64,000 nucleotides of DNA from Neodontobutis hainanensis. Its lineage: Eukaryota; Chordata; Actinopteri; Gobiiformes; Odontobutidae. Of the stretch, positions 53,026-64,000 are shown piece by piece. The notes under the pieces were generated by a model that was given only the letters and a program-made list of their open reading frames with translations, did no database searches and had not been told where the DNA came from. A program made the translations under genes and the position numbers. The stretch lies in assembly GCA_024349245.1 (NCBI GenBank), contig JALDNG010000742.1, positions 1-64,000 of the forward strand, given 5' to 3'. Position 1 is the first letter of the stretch. Each line of letters starts with the position of its first letter.

Positions 53026-53912
53026 TTAAAAAGAGTAAAAGTGCTTCTCCTTTTGAATTGGCCTTTGTGGTTTATCTGACCTTTTCCAGTGTTTCCACTC
53101 GAGCGCCCGGTCCCTCATGTAATCTTCCATCTCCTTCACCCAGTCCGGCTTGGGCCCAGGAAACAAGGGGACCGGCTCCTGGGGTCTGGGAGGTGTGGCA
53201 GGGGAGGGAGGTGCCCTGGAGGGAGCAGAGGAGACAAGAGGGTTAGTGCAGGGAGCACAGGGAGGAGGCACCAGGGGCTCACGAGGAGCAGCTGGGGCCT
53301 TCCGAGCCTCAGAAGGAGAAACAGAAACATCCAGAGCAAAGGAGTCTGGGAGCAGAGAGAAGCTCAGCTGAGGGACCTGAGCAGGAGGAGGAGAGATAGC
53401 AAGAGAGCGGCGCAGCGAGAGAAGGAGCCAGAGCTAAGCTTACGGACCTTAGCAGGACGAGAGAGAGCAAGGGAGTGAGAGGGAGGAGAGGAGGAGCAGG
53501 AGGATGAGGAGGAAGAACTAAGGTATCTAGCACGAGACTTAAAGACGCCAGAGGAGCTAGAGGAGCGAGTGGAGCGAGAGTTAGAGTCAGAGAAAGAGCA
53601 AGAGCTTGAAAAGAGTGTCTCCTGAGGAGAGACAGACACAAAGGCAGAGTTCAAGGGGCCTGTGGAGGAGGCAGGTGCAGAGGAACAGGGGTGTGTGGGG
53701 TGTAGTGAGTGTGGGCAGCCTGTGCAGGAGGAGCACGTCGGGACACCCGGCCTCGTCGTCCAGGAGAAGCGCTGGGCCATCAGTGAACAGAGATCTGTGG
53801 AGAGAAATACATCTGTTAAAATCCTCACATCATGTGATGCCATTGTGTGATTCATCAAAATAAAGCAAAGCCATGAGGCTCTGAGGTCTTTTTTAAATCC
53901 ATGTCTGAACAT
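53026..53912 (-). pseudogene. Serine/proline-rich ORF, frameshifted (copy B)
   Basis: Same gene as 720-1,616. The N-terminal part (53,912-53,364) and the C-terminal part (53,271-53,026) lie in different frames. A two-base change around 53,407 (GCGGCGCAGCGAG versus GCGAGCGCGAG) breaks the frame, and one-base losses near 53,690 and 53,748 alter the proline-rich start. The conserved tail DWVKEMEDYMRDRALEWKHW is unchanged. Confidence 0.5.
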
Positions 53913-53999
53913 GGAACTGTTACTGATTCAAGTCCACCATGTACTTTCTGTCTAGTGCCATTTTCTATCGTTTCATGGACACTAGCACAATGTACCAAT

Positions 54000-55245
54000 A
54001 CAGAGAGTACTTTTAAAGCAGCACTGTTTAATCTTAAACCATCTTTTACTCATAAAGCCTCAGAGTGATTTTGACCAATCTCAGATCAAACCAGGAGAAT
54101 ATGTCCACGTTCAAAGACATTATTATTCACTAAACTACTAAAATTATAGCACTTTAATGTGCAGAAAGGTTACAGTGTTGTTATAAAGTTGTTATGAGTT
54201 ATTTATGAATAATCATTTGTCCTCATTACAATCTAGATAAATTTACTTTATGAATGTAGCTTATTTTTATAATAGCTACAAAACTAACACAAAAACATAA
54301 CTGTACATTTTCATTAACAAATATGTTCAACAAACTCTGCTTCTACATGTTCCTGGTTTACACAGGATTCCCCTAAATTACTTTTTGAAACCTATTGTAT
54401 TATATTTGGAAATGAATCAACATAAAACAAATTTATTTTCTATAATTAGGTACTGGGTTAAATACAAAATGTATAATATAGAAATTAATCAAAATACGTT
54501 GCAGACAGCTCTCAATTTAAATGTTAGCCTCCTGTGCGTTTTGTTGCTTTCATTAATATGTCTGTGTAAATGGACTTTTACATTATTTCTGATAGGCTCT
54601 AAGAACAAACAAAGTCACAACAAAAATACACATATTCTGAGTTAAAATTTACCGTGAAACATCATTTAAACATCGACAAAAGACCATTTTGCTCAAATAT
54701 ATTGGTTCATATAGTTGCTGTGCAGATTTAATGGGAAAGCCCATAGGAAATAACATGAACATGGAAATCTTAAAATCTCACGTTTTCTCTCAAAAAGGTC
54801 TCGTAGTCCTGGTCAGTGGGTGGTCAGTAGAAGTCTTAGTAGGAAATGTCCGCAGTTAAAGTCTCCTTTTTGAAGAAATCGTCGAATCAAACTCAAGATT
54901 TGCTCTTTTTTCTCACAGCCAGAAGTTTGCAAGTTTTGCAAGAACGTACTTGCTAGGAGATGCTCTTAGCAACCGGCACCTGTACGTGGTTACGTCAGCA
55001 CGTGCACCGCTGTAGTATGCTAACACTGGTGATGGATATTCATATTTAAAAAGTGAACTTGGTTATAATGACACAGGCAGTATGTAAAGTGTTGAAGTAG
55101 CAGATATATACCGTTAATACTTGACAGTTACAGTCGAGGAAAGAAGTGGAAGAAAGCTTTATAATCACATCCTGCAACTCAAACGTGGCACCGCTATTTT
55201 AGCTGTGAAAGTGCTGCCACCCTGTGGTTCCAGGGGACATGGCTA
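54000..55245. other. AT-rich module DNA (copy B)
   Basis: Counterpart of 1,700-2,845. No gene supported; the hydrophobic frame at 54,385-54,645 is conserved but looks like chance. Confidence 0.4.
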
Positions 55246-55377
55246 TCTTTTTGTTACCTGTTGCCCACTTTAAAGAAAACTCATTAATGGATGCTACAAC
55301 AACAACAGGAAAACAATACATATTTAAAACGAATTTAATATAACATAAATAAATAATAATAATTACACACGGATAAT

Positions 55378-55671
55378 GTGCCATTACAAATGATGAAAAC
55401 CTGTCCTGTTATCAAGTTTGAAAAGGTGGCCTCTCCCCCATACGGGCCTGTCCCACATGTGGTAAACTGCTGGAGCATAACACATAGGGCTGTAAACACA
55501 TGTGACAGATGTAAGGTTATGTTCTGTTTTGTGTGCTTGAACATCGATCCAAACTGTACAAATTATTACGAGCCACGCTCCAGTGGTGTAGCTCTCCATC
55601 AGACCTTGATACCAGTGTGGGCAATGAGCAGTGAACTCCAGATAGATTTAAACATGTGGGAAAGGTGGTGA
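55378..55671 (+). pseudogene. RBR-type E3 ligase-like C-terminal exon (copy B)
   Basis: A 97-codon frame reading CDRCKVMFCFVCLNIDPNCT then NYYEPRSSGVALHQTLIPVW and a short tail to a stop. The spacing CxxC...CxxC with FCFVCL matches the last zinc module of fish RBR-type ligases, and the tail matches the TSIPVW tail of the pseudogene at 50,518-51,081. The upstream part (VPHVVNCWSITHRAVNT) may be the preceding linker. No RING1 or IBR is nearby, so it is an orphan exon. Confidence 0.5.
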
Positions 55672-56082
55672 ATGTTTGATATCTGAGACAAAACATACAT
55701 CATTATGTGTAAAATAAATCTGAGGAGTTGTCTCTTTAAAATATCAGTACATGTGGGTGATCTAATATTACATATTACATACTTCAATAATGCAACAAAT
55801 AACTTTTCAAACTACTTTTTAAAACTTGTCTTTATTTTGTTTTACGACATCATAATTAACTGTAATCATTAAAAAAAGTGTAAGAAATGATGAGGAGGCT
55901 GCGTGTATACATTAAACTGATTGTACAATGTTCAAATGTGGAATATACATTTACATTTATATACATTTAGTCCTTTAGCAGACGTTTTCCTTTAGAAACC
56001 CTATTATTTATGTTCATATATATTCATACTTGTGTAGATGTGTCACATTGAGCAGTTCTGGCCCTGTGAACAGATTTTATGG

Positions 56083-56240
56083 AGGTGGCAGAGTGGTTAG
56101 CACTCAGGCCTAACAGCAAGAAGGTCCTGGGTTCAATTCCCATCCAGGACAGGGCCTTTCTGTGTGGAGTTTGCATGTTCTCCTGTGTCTGCGTAGGTTT
56201 CCTCCGGGTACTCCGGTTTCCCCTACCACCAAAAACATGT
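56083..56240 (+). repeat. tRNA-headed SINE-like repeat (copy B)
   Basis: Best-preserved copy of the family: box A GTGGCAGAGTGGTTAGCAC, box B GGTTCAATTCC, body GTGTGGAGTTTGCATGTTCTC and GGGTACTCCGGTTTCCCC. Confidence 0.7.
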
Positions 56241-56317
56241 ACAATAAAGGACTATGGAAATGGATGGAAATTAGCAGTTAAACTATAAACTGGTACAAGC
56301 ATCTCTGCTCCGGCTTA

Positions 56318-56620
56318 ATGAACATTGTACGTTGTCTTAAAGAAAATAAACTCATTTTAATGCTGCAGGTTGTGTTCATCTTGAATGCTGTGAACCCTGA
56401 CCTTGCAGGAGCGACAGAACTGGTGACGATCACAGCCGGGAGAGAAGAAGAAGCCACAATGAGCAGCAGGATGACTGTATGGACAGTGAGCTGTGCAGGA
56501 GTCCTGGGGGAAAACTCTGTCCCGTTCTCAGTCCTGAAAACTAATTCAATACTGCCTCTTGGTTTATGTCAGGCCAAAACCAGTAGCTTAAAATTAAGAA
56601 GTGTTTATGTGGGGCACTGA
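56318..56620 (+). other. Exon-like ORF of unknown function (copy B)
   Basis: Identical in length to 6,132-6,434, with the same acceptor (TTTTAATGCTGCAG) at 56,367. Family unknown. Confidence 0.35.
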
Positions 56621-57488
56621 ACTCTGAACTAAACTAATGTAAAACATTGAACTATGGAAGCACAACTGTCAAGTGCTACAGTGGTAATTTGAACAGCAAA
56701 CAGCATTATAAAACATCATACTATGTTCACACTAGACCAAATCCTGTGTGGCATGAAGAAATGGAAACAAGCAAGTCCCTCTTGAATGAAGTATAGTCCT
56801 TGTAGTGAGATGGAATGCAGAATCTCAAAGCAGGTTGAGGCTGTGATGTAGTTTCCAGTTACTACCTCTACAGACAAACTTGTTGGCAAGACCTCCCAGC
56901 CTGTCCAGAATTTTACTAGATTTTGCAGTTCAGTTGGCGTTGCTAAAGAATGAATTAAACAGATTTTAAAATGTTTTATTTCCATAAATATTATGGAATA
57001 CAAATATTACTTAGTTTCACCTCCAGTGATGAACTCTTGGAGATAGCCCGATATGCGGAACTTTATGTCTGCTGACCAGTCGTCATCATCATCATCTTCA
57101 TCTGCTTGTGGCCAGGTGATTCGCTGCAGAAGAATCTGCGTCAACAAAAGGCCACATGAAAAAACATCCAGCCGTCAATTGCAGTTATTTCTGCAACCAC
57201 AATTAATTGGTAACAATAAAATATACATGTATACACATTAAACTACCATAACTACCTACATGGGAAAGGGCTTAATTTCTGAGTTGCTCTAAAGAAGATC
57301 CCGACAGTGGATCGCATTACTGCCACAGAATTAGCTACAAGTGTGTGGAGCTGTAGCAGTGAGACTGAGATGGTTGTATACCGAGAGTCGCATGTCATCG
57401 TAGGATTACGGTTTATATTCAACCAACAGCTGTACCAGATACTGCCCGTGACTTCATCAGTAGAACTGTTTTCAGGAACAGACACCTA

Positions 57489-57638
57489 ATGCTTTTAGAT
57501 CAGTGGTTACTGAACAACTTAGACCATCCCTTGTTTTCAGCTTATGAACAACAAAGAAACCAGTGGACATCTGAGAATCTAATCAGCAGGACGGATCGAC
57601 TGCTCTACAATCAGTCTAGGACAGAAGAAGAAGTTTGA
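57489..57638 (+). other. Short plus-strand ORF nested in a HECT-gene intron (copy B)
   Basis: 49 codons, the same as at 7,295-7,444, preceded by an open stretch at 57,307-57,489 (ATELATSVWSCSSETEMVVY, HVIVGLRFIFNQQLYQIL). The intron it occupies is about 740 bases long. The balanced composition and identical length in both copies argue against pure chance, but no homolog is recognised. Confidence 0.35.
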
Positions 57639-60503
57639 ATCAACTAATTTGAAGATACCAAATAACTGATTTACTCCTTGGGGATTAATAAAATTGAAGT
57701 GAATAAGAAACAAGTTGTCTGTAAACAAAGCTATCAAACTTAGATGCAAGGTCACAGTGGCCAGTGCGAAACCACCTGACAGCACTGGAGAAGGATATAG
57801 CATTATCATTCCAGTCCAAACGCCTTTGCTTCAACTTTATCTTCAAGTAAGACCATAAGAAAGCAAAATTACCTCTGGACAGATGTTCTCTGCCCCTCTT
57901 TTGGAAAAAGGATAGCTGCTGTGTCTGGTCTTTGAGTAAGCAAAGTCCACAATGGTGTTTCTTTTAGTCCTCTGCGCAGTTGCTTAATCTGTCTTACGAC
58001 TCGTCCAATCACCTAATAACAATAATAAGGAATAAAAGACAAGCATAATAATTGTAGTGGAGAGTTGTAAAATGTATGTAGTTTCGTTTTCAAGTTTTTT
58101 TTATTCTCACTTCACTCACCGCATGAATTAAAAGTTTTTCAAAAAAACACTTTCGGTTACTTTTGTTCAGAGGAGGAAGGTCCCATGCATAGGCCAACTC
58201 CTGTATCTGCTGTTTTTCCTTTTCTGATAGGTTGGATTCTCCTTCCAACTTTTTATATATATATATATAAATACAGTTTATATAAAACTTTAAGCAAAAT
58301 TCACATTTTACCAACTACAGTTATAAAGAAAATATAGAAAAATCTAACTTAGACATGTCTGTTTAGAGTCTCAGTCAACCAGGCCATCTAGAAGAAAAAA
58401 AGGGTTAAAGCCAAAGCATCTGGACGTAGGTTTGAAGGTGAACCTTGTCCAGATGCTTTGGATTTAACACTTTTTTTCCATCTTCAAACTAAGAGATATG
58501 AGAGAAACATACAAGCTTGATTGTGTCACGAATGTCGAGGTCCGGACAATCCTCTACAGTGACAGTTGATGTTTCAGGACTGCCACCAAGTAGGACATGC
58601 ACAAAAGCTGGACTAAGTCCTGAAAGGCATGGCCCTCCATGGAGAAAGAAGTGACCCATCATTCTCCCTGCCACAAGGAACAGGTCACTTTCAACAAGAA
58701 AGTGCGACGGTTCTCCATCAAAAAGCCGAGTGACACTGCTATTTGCTGTGAAAAAAATTATGTTAGAAAGCAATTGGTTTTCTAAATTTGTACGGATGTT
58801 TCAATATTTGTGAACTGTAAATTCTTAAATCCTTGATGATTCATTTTTATTAAATGTTTCATAATAGCAATGCATTATAATTTAATTGTATAGCAAACAG
58901 CATGGGCATATATGCATAAAATACATACCAAAATGAATGTGAAATCCAAACTTTAATTTTTCCATGCAAGTTGAGAAGAAAAAACGTGTAACCCCAAGTC
59001 CAATAGCAGTATCCCTGTACAACAAAATTTTAATAGTAGGCTTAATTATTATTTGACAACTATAACTTTTATTTGGTTTTACCTTCAAGTCTGCAAATCA
59101 AGGGGCGTGCACATTCCACATTGGTTTGCTTATAAAAATATAAGGGTCATGTCCTGTTCTGCAGGACTTTTCCTGATGTCCATGCATAGAGTTAACGGAC
59201 TCTTCATTGCATGGATTTGGAGATAATACTCCGCACACTGAGATATGGCCTTACTTAAGTCACTAATAGATGACCAATCTAATAAGAAACAGTAAAAGCA
59301 AATATAAGGGGTTCAATACATAAATCTAATATGCATGATTAAGAAATTGAATGTCTCTATCTTAACAATGCTTTGATGGCTGTTCTATAATTAAAAGACA
59401 CTTTGAATATCACATACCCATGGAAGTAGTCGCTGAAGTTATGGATGGTCCAGGAACCACTGCTTGTTCCTTTTCACTGGGATAAACTGCAAGTGTCACT
59501 TGACTAAAATAAAAAAAAATAAAAAAATAATTATACACATATGTAACAAATGCAAGAATGACAACAGGCTTGGTTTATTTAATGTCAAAACACTGTGAAG
59601 AGACAATAGAAACAACACTGATAAAATTATTCTTTCGTATAAAAGGGTCATTCAGTCTAGAAATTGAATCCAACCAATAAAACCTCTTTAAAAAATTAGA
59701 AAATAAAAAAGATACCTTTCACCACATGTAGATGCGTGCTGCTTTATCCGATCAGATTTAAACATTTTCAGAAAAACAGGACAGGACTGAGCTGTTGGAA
59801 AATAGAAATATGTTTTAGTAAAACATAATTATGTGAAAGGACATAAATATGAACTAGGTTCCTAAGTTTTAAATTATGGTGTAGTAAGAAGTGTAGGTTG
59901 TCGTAAGGACAGACAAATCATACATTGTTCCTCAACCAGATGAGCTGCGTCACTGTCACTTCAATGATCAAACAGGAGTAAATATAATACTTTAGAAGCT
60001 GCAGAGGTACAGCAACACCACACTTGTGACATGTGGCTTTTGCCATACCGCTGAAGGCTCCATCAGTTAGTTGTAGTGGACTTCTATCAAGATCTTCTTG
60101 GACAGGGACTATGAACAGTTTTTACCCTTGAGCAACAGACTTCAAGAGTCTGCCTGTATAACCAGCATCGTCAGGTGACACAAGGGACAGTTTACCGCTT
60201 CCCCATCCACCTGTCAAAATTAAAAATTATTTAAAAATTGCAGCCAAACATAGATTGCATAGTATAGTTTTTATAGACATTACTGCAATTATATTAAATA
60301 AACTAACCTTTGCTTCTTGTTAAAAAAATAAATCTCTGCTTACCAGCTGCTTTATAAAGTAGCCATCCACCTGTTACTGTTTGCAGTTTTGGAAATAGAA
60401 CTTTGAGGGCGTCACATAACTGTAGGTGAAAAAGTACAAAAAATTGACATTTCATCTCAAAACAAACTTATTTAATATGCATTGCACACACAATTAATAT
60501 AAC

Positions 60504-60506
<3 letters not shown>

Positions 60507-60554
<48 letters not shown>
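60507..60554. repeat. (AT)n microsatellite (copy B)
   Basis: About 23 AT units, bordering the segment where copies A and B differ. Confidence 0.9.
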
Positions 60555-60775
60555 CAGTCCTTGGACCCAACCCAGCCTGCATATGGGTCACTGTCTGGGT
60601 CACTTTCTCAAGCTCACTTGGAGTTTTTTCACACTGCTTTGGTAGCAAATAGAAAGACACCTCGAGTGCCTTGATTTTTGGCTGGGATAACATTTGTTGC
60701 TGAAAGCGATTCTTTCCCGGCCTTTAGTAAAAATGCCTGGAAATGTTCTATGGTGAAAAGCTTTTGATTAAAAAT
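60555..60775 (-). other. Segment unique to copy B, possible HECT-gene exon
   Basis: About 220 bases replace the 90-base block at 10,345-10,436. On the minus strand a frame reads MLSQPKIKALEVSFYLLPKQ, CEKTPSELEKVTQTVTHM, and an upstream alternative frame reads TIEHFQAFLLKAGKESLSAT. GC content and codon use look exonic. It lies between the first exons and the TVTGGWLLYK exon, where N-terminal exons of the HECT-like gene are expected. Confidence 0.4.
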
Positions 60776-62639
60776 TTAAATACAAGTTTAAGGTTTTTTT
60801 TTTTATTAGGTAGGCAAATTTCGACTGGAGTGTTGCAGTACAGGTGGTTGGGGAAAAACATGCAGTCAGCTTGTTAGGAGATTCCTGAGACCAGTTTATA
60901 CTGGTTTTAAGCCAGGTCCGTGTGTAAACATATTTAAAATGTTTTTAGAAGAAATTAGCATCTGTGGTGAGGGATAGAATTCTGAACAGACAATGAAAAA
61001 AACTATTTACAACATAGCCGTAAGAACTTACATTAAAACCTATAAATTAAGAATTTTACTAACTTGAATTTGCTAACTGTATACTAATTTGCTCATTAAA
61101 TAAACATACAATGTGAGGTACATTCATTAATGTATTCAAACCAGGCTCTGACATTACCTACAAGTAGCAGAGTGGTTGTCATTTGCCAAAACCATCTTAA
61201 TTTGTAATAGTTTGTGGATAATGCCAATTTCTCCAATGAAAATGTATTATGACCATGCCTCCAGTAGCCCCCATTCTGTACTTTAGGACATTCTGTTTAC
61301 AAACTTTTAAATGGTCTATATCAAATTGGTTTAACATATGACACTTTAATGCCTGCAGTTTGATCTGTGAAAAGAAAGCAGTACTACACTAACAGAAAAA
61401 GCTGAAAGTTTATGCTAGTAAACTAGCTTTGGTTTTTGGCCTCTTCTCCCGGCTGTATTGGGGACCAGCACATTAGCCCAAACCGCGATCCTATCCCAGT
61501 GGAAATGCGCTAAAAAATTAAACACACCGCAGGCATATGCCATATTAGTTCTTACCTTGTCATTTCCATTTGAAGCGATGGTCCAGTAGAATGGTCCCTC
61601 CTATCCAGCGATAAAACATTTAGTATGGTCAGACTTCAAAATAATGCGTAAAGCACAAGTGTGTACTACACCTTGCCTTAGCTTCAACGCCGCTGTACTT
61701 GGCTGTCTTTCAGTCAATAAATCCAGCAAACGCCTGGCTGACTGGACAATTTCAACTTGGTTATTCTGAAATAACAAAAATGTTTATCGCTACTATATGT
61801 GACAGACCTTCAGTAGAAATACAACAGAACAGGAGTAAAACAGTATCTAACTTAGCACCCTTGGCGCATCAGTTGCAGGTCCCGCCATGTTTGTTGTAGG
61901 TTATTACCATGGTCATCCTCCATAGCTGCTATTGTCCCCTAGTGATTACTTAACTACTAGTCTCTTTAGTGTGCTTGAGCTTTAAAACATTTATTAGAAG
62001 TAACATATGTTTTTTAAAAAACGTCAGATATTGCATGCTAGCCTATATAAACTTTGATATCGAAAGATGAACTTACTGCAGTGTTGCTGCTGGCCGCCAT
62101 TGTTCAACTGGCTTGCGCGCTGTATTGCTGTGTTTACCAACGTGACCAGGTCATCGCTGCGTGATTGGCTGAGGATAGATCGACTCACACAATATCGATT
62201 GCAATTCCTCGGTACTCCGGATGTTCCATGAACTTCTTTTACTGCGTATTTTACACTGTGAATTTCGACGGTTGAAGTTGAGTGGTCGAAAACATATCTA
62301 TTTAATATTTACACGGCGAATTTTTTATTTTGAATTTTGAAACTTTGGATAATATCTATTGAAATTTCTACCTTTGAAATTCAGTCACTAAAATTCAAAG
62401 ACAAAAATATTCAAACATATGTTTTCAGTGATAAAAATCAGAGTTAGAAATTCACAGGTATTTAAAATTCAAAGTCTGATGACACAAATAATCTTCCATA
62501 TGTTTGCGTCTGCTTTGCTTCTCCTTGCAAGGATTAAAACCTGGCCATTGCTTGTTAAATTATAATCTGTCTCCGTGTCTCTCTGGATAAATATAAGGAC
62601 ATAGAAAATTCTTATAACACATCTCCTTTGTCTTTTTAA

Positions 62640-63060
62640 CATTAAAAAAAGGAAGTGGTCACACCAGTTCTTTAAATGGTGGATCTCATGCATGTACCAC
62701 AGAGGACCAGTCCTCTTTATACAGTAGGCTTAAGATCACTGTATCGTCAGAGAACTTAATGATGGGATTGTTGCACAGACGGCTCCTGCATTCATTTGTG
62801 TAGAGTGAAAAAAGGAAAGGAGAACTCACACATTCCTGTGGGACACCTGTGTTAGAGTATTTGACCGTAGAGAGAACACCATTTACTTTTACTTGCTGTT
62901 GTTAAGAAAAAATAAAACCATTGAATAATAAAATGATTAACATGCAAATCAGTCAATTTCTGGACCAGTAGCTGTGGTTGTACTGCCGAATAAAAGTCAA
63001 CACATAAGTGTTTTATATGTGTTTGTAAATGAGCAAGTTGCAGGGGATCTTTAGCATGTT
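62640..63060 (-). mobile_element. Rex1/CR1-like LINE scrap (copy B)
   Basis: Same deleted fragment as 12,270-12,690, with KFSDDTVILSLLYKEDWSS and HEIHHLKNWCDHF readable on the minus strand. Confidence 0.65.
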
Positions 63061-63704
63061 CACAATGTATGTAACTATGTGTGTAACCTACAGTATGTAG
63101 GGTTAATAGTTGGACAACAAAAGCAACTCCACTGGGGAGGGTCCAAGTTCTCAAAGTCACTGAGCTCATAGCTCTCAGTGTCATTAGAAGTAGAGAGCTG
63201 GATCCTGCTGGGATTCTTATTAGCAATGCACTGGATCTATTGACAATTATAACACAGAATATATTGCTTTCATTAGCAACGTTTACCAGGTTTATTACTA
63301 GTTTAGAGTCTACTTCAACTTTCTGGGTTAAAGCTGGGTTATTATTATTATTATTATAAAATAATATGAAAGTTTACAAAAATACATTCCTAAATACTCA
63401 AGTAAAAAGTCCATTCATAAAATCCACAAGACCATAGGCCGATGTCAAAGCAAGAGTTATTCCTGGTCATTTGAATCATCTTGTTCAGAGTCTGACACAG
63501 TTTCTTCCTCTACAGCATTACTTGGGTCTTCGTCCTCACCTTTGTGTTTTTGAATAGGTCAGGTGTATAATTAAGATAAGTTGTGTTTAGCTCATTTTAA
63601 TTTTCAGATTTAGTACATAAGCCTTTGACACGTTGTTTCAGGTGGGGAGAATGCAGTCGGTGAGAGCTCTACGTCGGTGAGAGTAGAAATTGTGAGGCGA
63701 GAAC

Positions 63705-64000
63705 ATGAGCGCCAAGCCGTTGTGCCGTCTGCTGCAGACTCTGACTCCAGGGGAGAACATTTACTTTCTGACAAGTAAGTCTTAGTTATATTGAGTCTAT
63801 GCTTGTCATTTGAAATGTGCTATATAAATAAACTGTATTATTCTTGTTATTGTTATGAAATAAGGGAGAGTGAGGATAGCAGCCAGAGTGAAGGTGCCAG
63901 TGGAGCTGAGGGTTTTTCCGGCCGTGCTGCTGTTTCAGTTTCTAACACAGGAGGACGGAGAGGAGTCAGGTTTGGGAGAAGAGAAATGTGGGTGAGAGGC
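63705..64000 (+). pseudogene. piggyBac-like transposase remnant, cut by window end (copy B)
   Basis: First exon MSAKPLCRLLQTLTPGENIY with a GTAAGT donor at 63,774, an intron with an L2-like tail, and the start of the acidic exon. It lacks six bases (GAGAGG repeat) near 63,960 relative to copies A and D, an in-frame change. The TNRYA region lies beyond the window. Confidence 0.55.

Larger units (their letters stand above)
56732..62100 (-). pseudogene. HECT-type E3 ubiquitin ligase-like gene with zinc fingers, copy B
   Basis: Exons (minus): 62,100-62,077 (MAASSNTA, GTAAGT donor); 61,765-61,672 (NNQVEIVQSARRLLDLLTER); 60,420-60,344 (VTGGWLLYKAA); 60,210-59,924 (SGKLSLVSPDDAGYTGRLLK, C2 finger CHKCGVAVPLQLL); 59,791-59,716 (UBZ-like CPVFLKMF...HASTC); 59,503-59,418; 59,278-59,083; 59,014-58,929 (GLGVTRFFFSTCMEKL); 58,745-58,513 (LFDGEPSHFLVESDLF, MMGHFFLHGGPCLSGL); ~58,253-58,120 (LAYAWDLPPL); 58,012-57,873; 57,135-57,021; 56,942-56,732 (C-lobe, FWTGWEVLP, TASTCFEIL). 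Most junctions keep phase. The lesions are a stop in the 60.1-kb exon, a one-base loss after the C2 finger, an over-long A run near 59,138, and two bases missing near 56,818. Product, if made: a ubiquitin-transfer enzyme with ubiquitin-binding fingers. Confidence 0.75.
52306..64000. repeat. Large repeated module, copy B (runs off the window)
   Basis: Second copy of 1-13,700. It lacks the 2-kb insertion and tandem duplication of copy A, has a shorter (TA)n at 58,252, and carries a different segment at 60,555-60,775. The homology starts at the base that matches base 1 of the window, immediately after GTACATTAAAACTGAATA. Confidence 0.9.

Overview
The window is vertebrate nuclear DNA, most likely from a teleost fish. 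It has no operons. It has spliced genes with GT/AG boundaries, AT-rich introns, long (TG)n and (TA)n microsatellites, and a dense set of fish-type mobile elements: L2- and Rex1/CR1-like LINEs, Tc1-like and piggyBac-like DNA transposons, a Ty3/Gypsy element, a gammaretrovirus-like endogenous retrovirus, tRNA-headed SINEs and foldback elements. No housekeeping gene was recognised. Nearly all recognisable coding sequence is transposon-derived or belongs to multicopy gene families, and most of it is broken.

Layout. (1) 1-15.3 kb is copy A of a large repeated module. It holds a serine-rich ORF (minus), RBR-type E3 ligase remnants (plus) inside a local tandem duplication, a multi-exon HECT-type E3 ligase-like gene with zinc fingers (minus, 6.5-11.7 kb), a Rex1-like LINE scrap, a piggyBac-like transposase remnant and a Tc1-like element. 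(2) 15.3-24.1 kb is a transposon graveyard: foldback MITE, Gypsy LTR piece, a 390-bp compound (TG)n, two unrecognised gene fragments, tRNA-like SINE heads, a Rex1-like LINE and Gypsy pol. (3) 24.2-26.15 kb is a small minus-strand gene for an acidic, serine-rich protein with a good TATA box. (4) 27.8-30.6 kb is module copy D (piggyBac remnant plus a Tc1-like element with both ends). (5) 30.9-36 kb holds a coiled-coil gene fragment, a LINE scrap, a Gypsy LTR with gag, and scrambled exons of a tyrosine-recombinase-like (Crypton-type) family. (6) 36.2-41 kb holds a SINE, an L2 LINE, a 1.1-kb TIR element and an unrecognised purine-rich block. (7) 41.3-47.7 kb is a degraded endogenous retrovirus ending in one 3' LTR, joined directly to module fragment C (47.7-50.4 kb). 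(8) 50.5-51.1 kb is an RBR E3 ligase-like pseudogene. (9) 52.3-64 kb is module copy B, which runs off the window.

Copies A and B are nearly identical by eye but carry separate small indels. Base 1 of the window matches base 52,306/7, so the window spans about one period of the repeat. The most interesting object is this module, which repeatedly carries a HECT-type ubiquitin-ligase gene together with RBR ligase scraps and transposase remnants. Whether it is a mobile composite or a segmental-duplication cluster cannot be settled here, because neither copy has both ends in the window.
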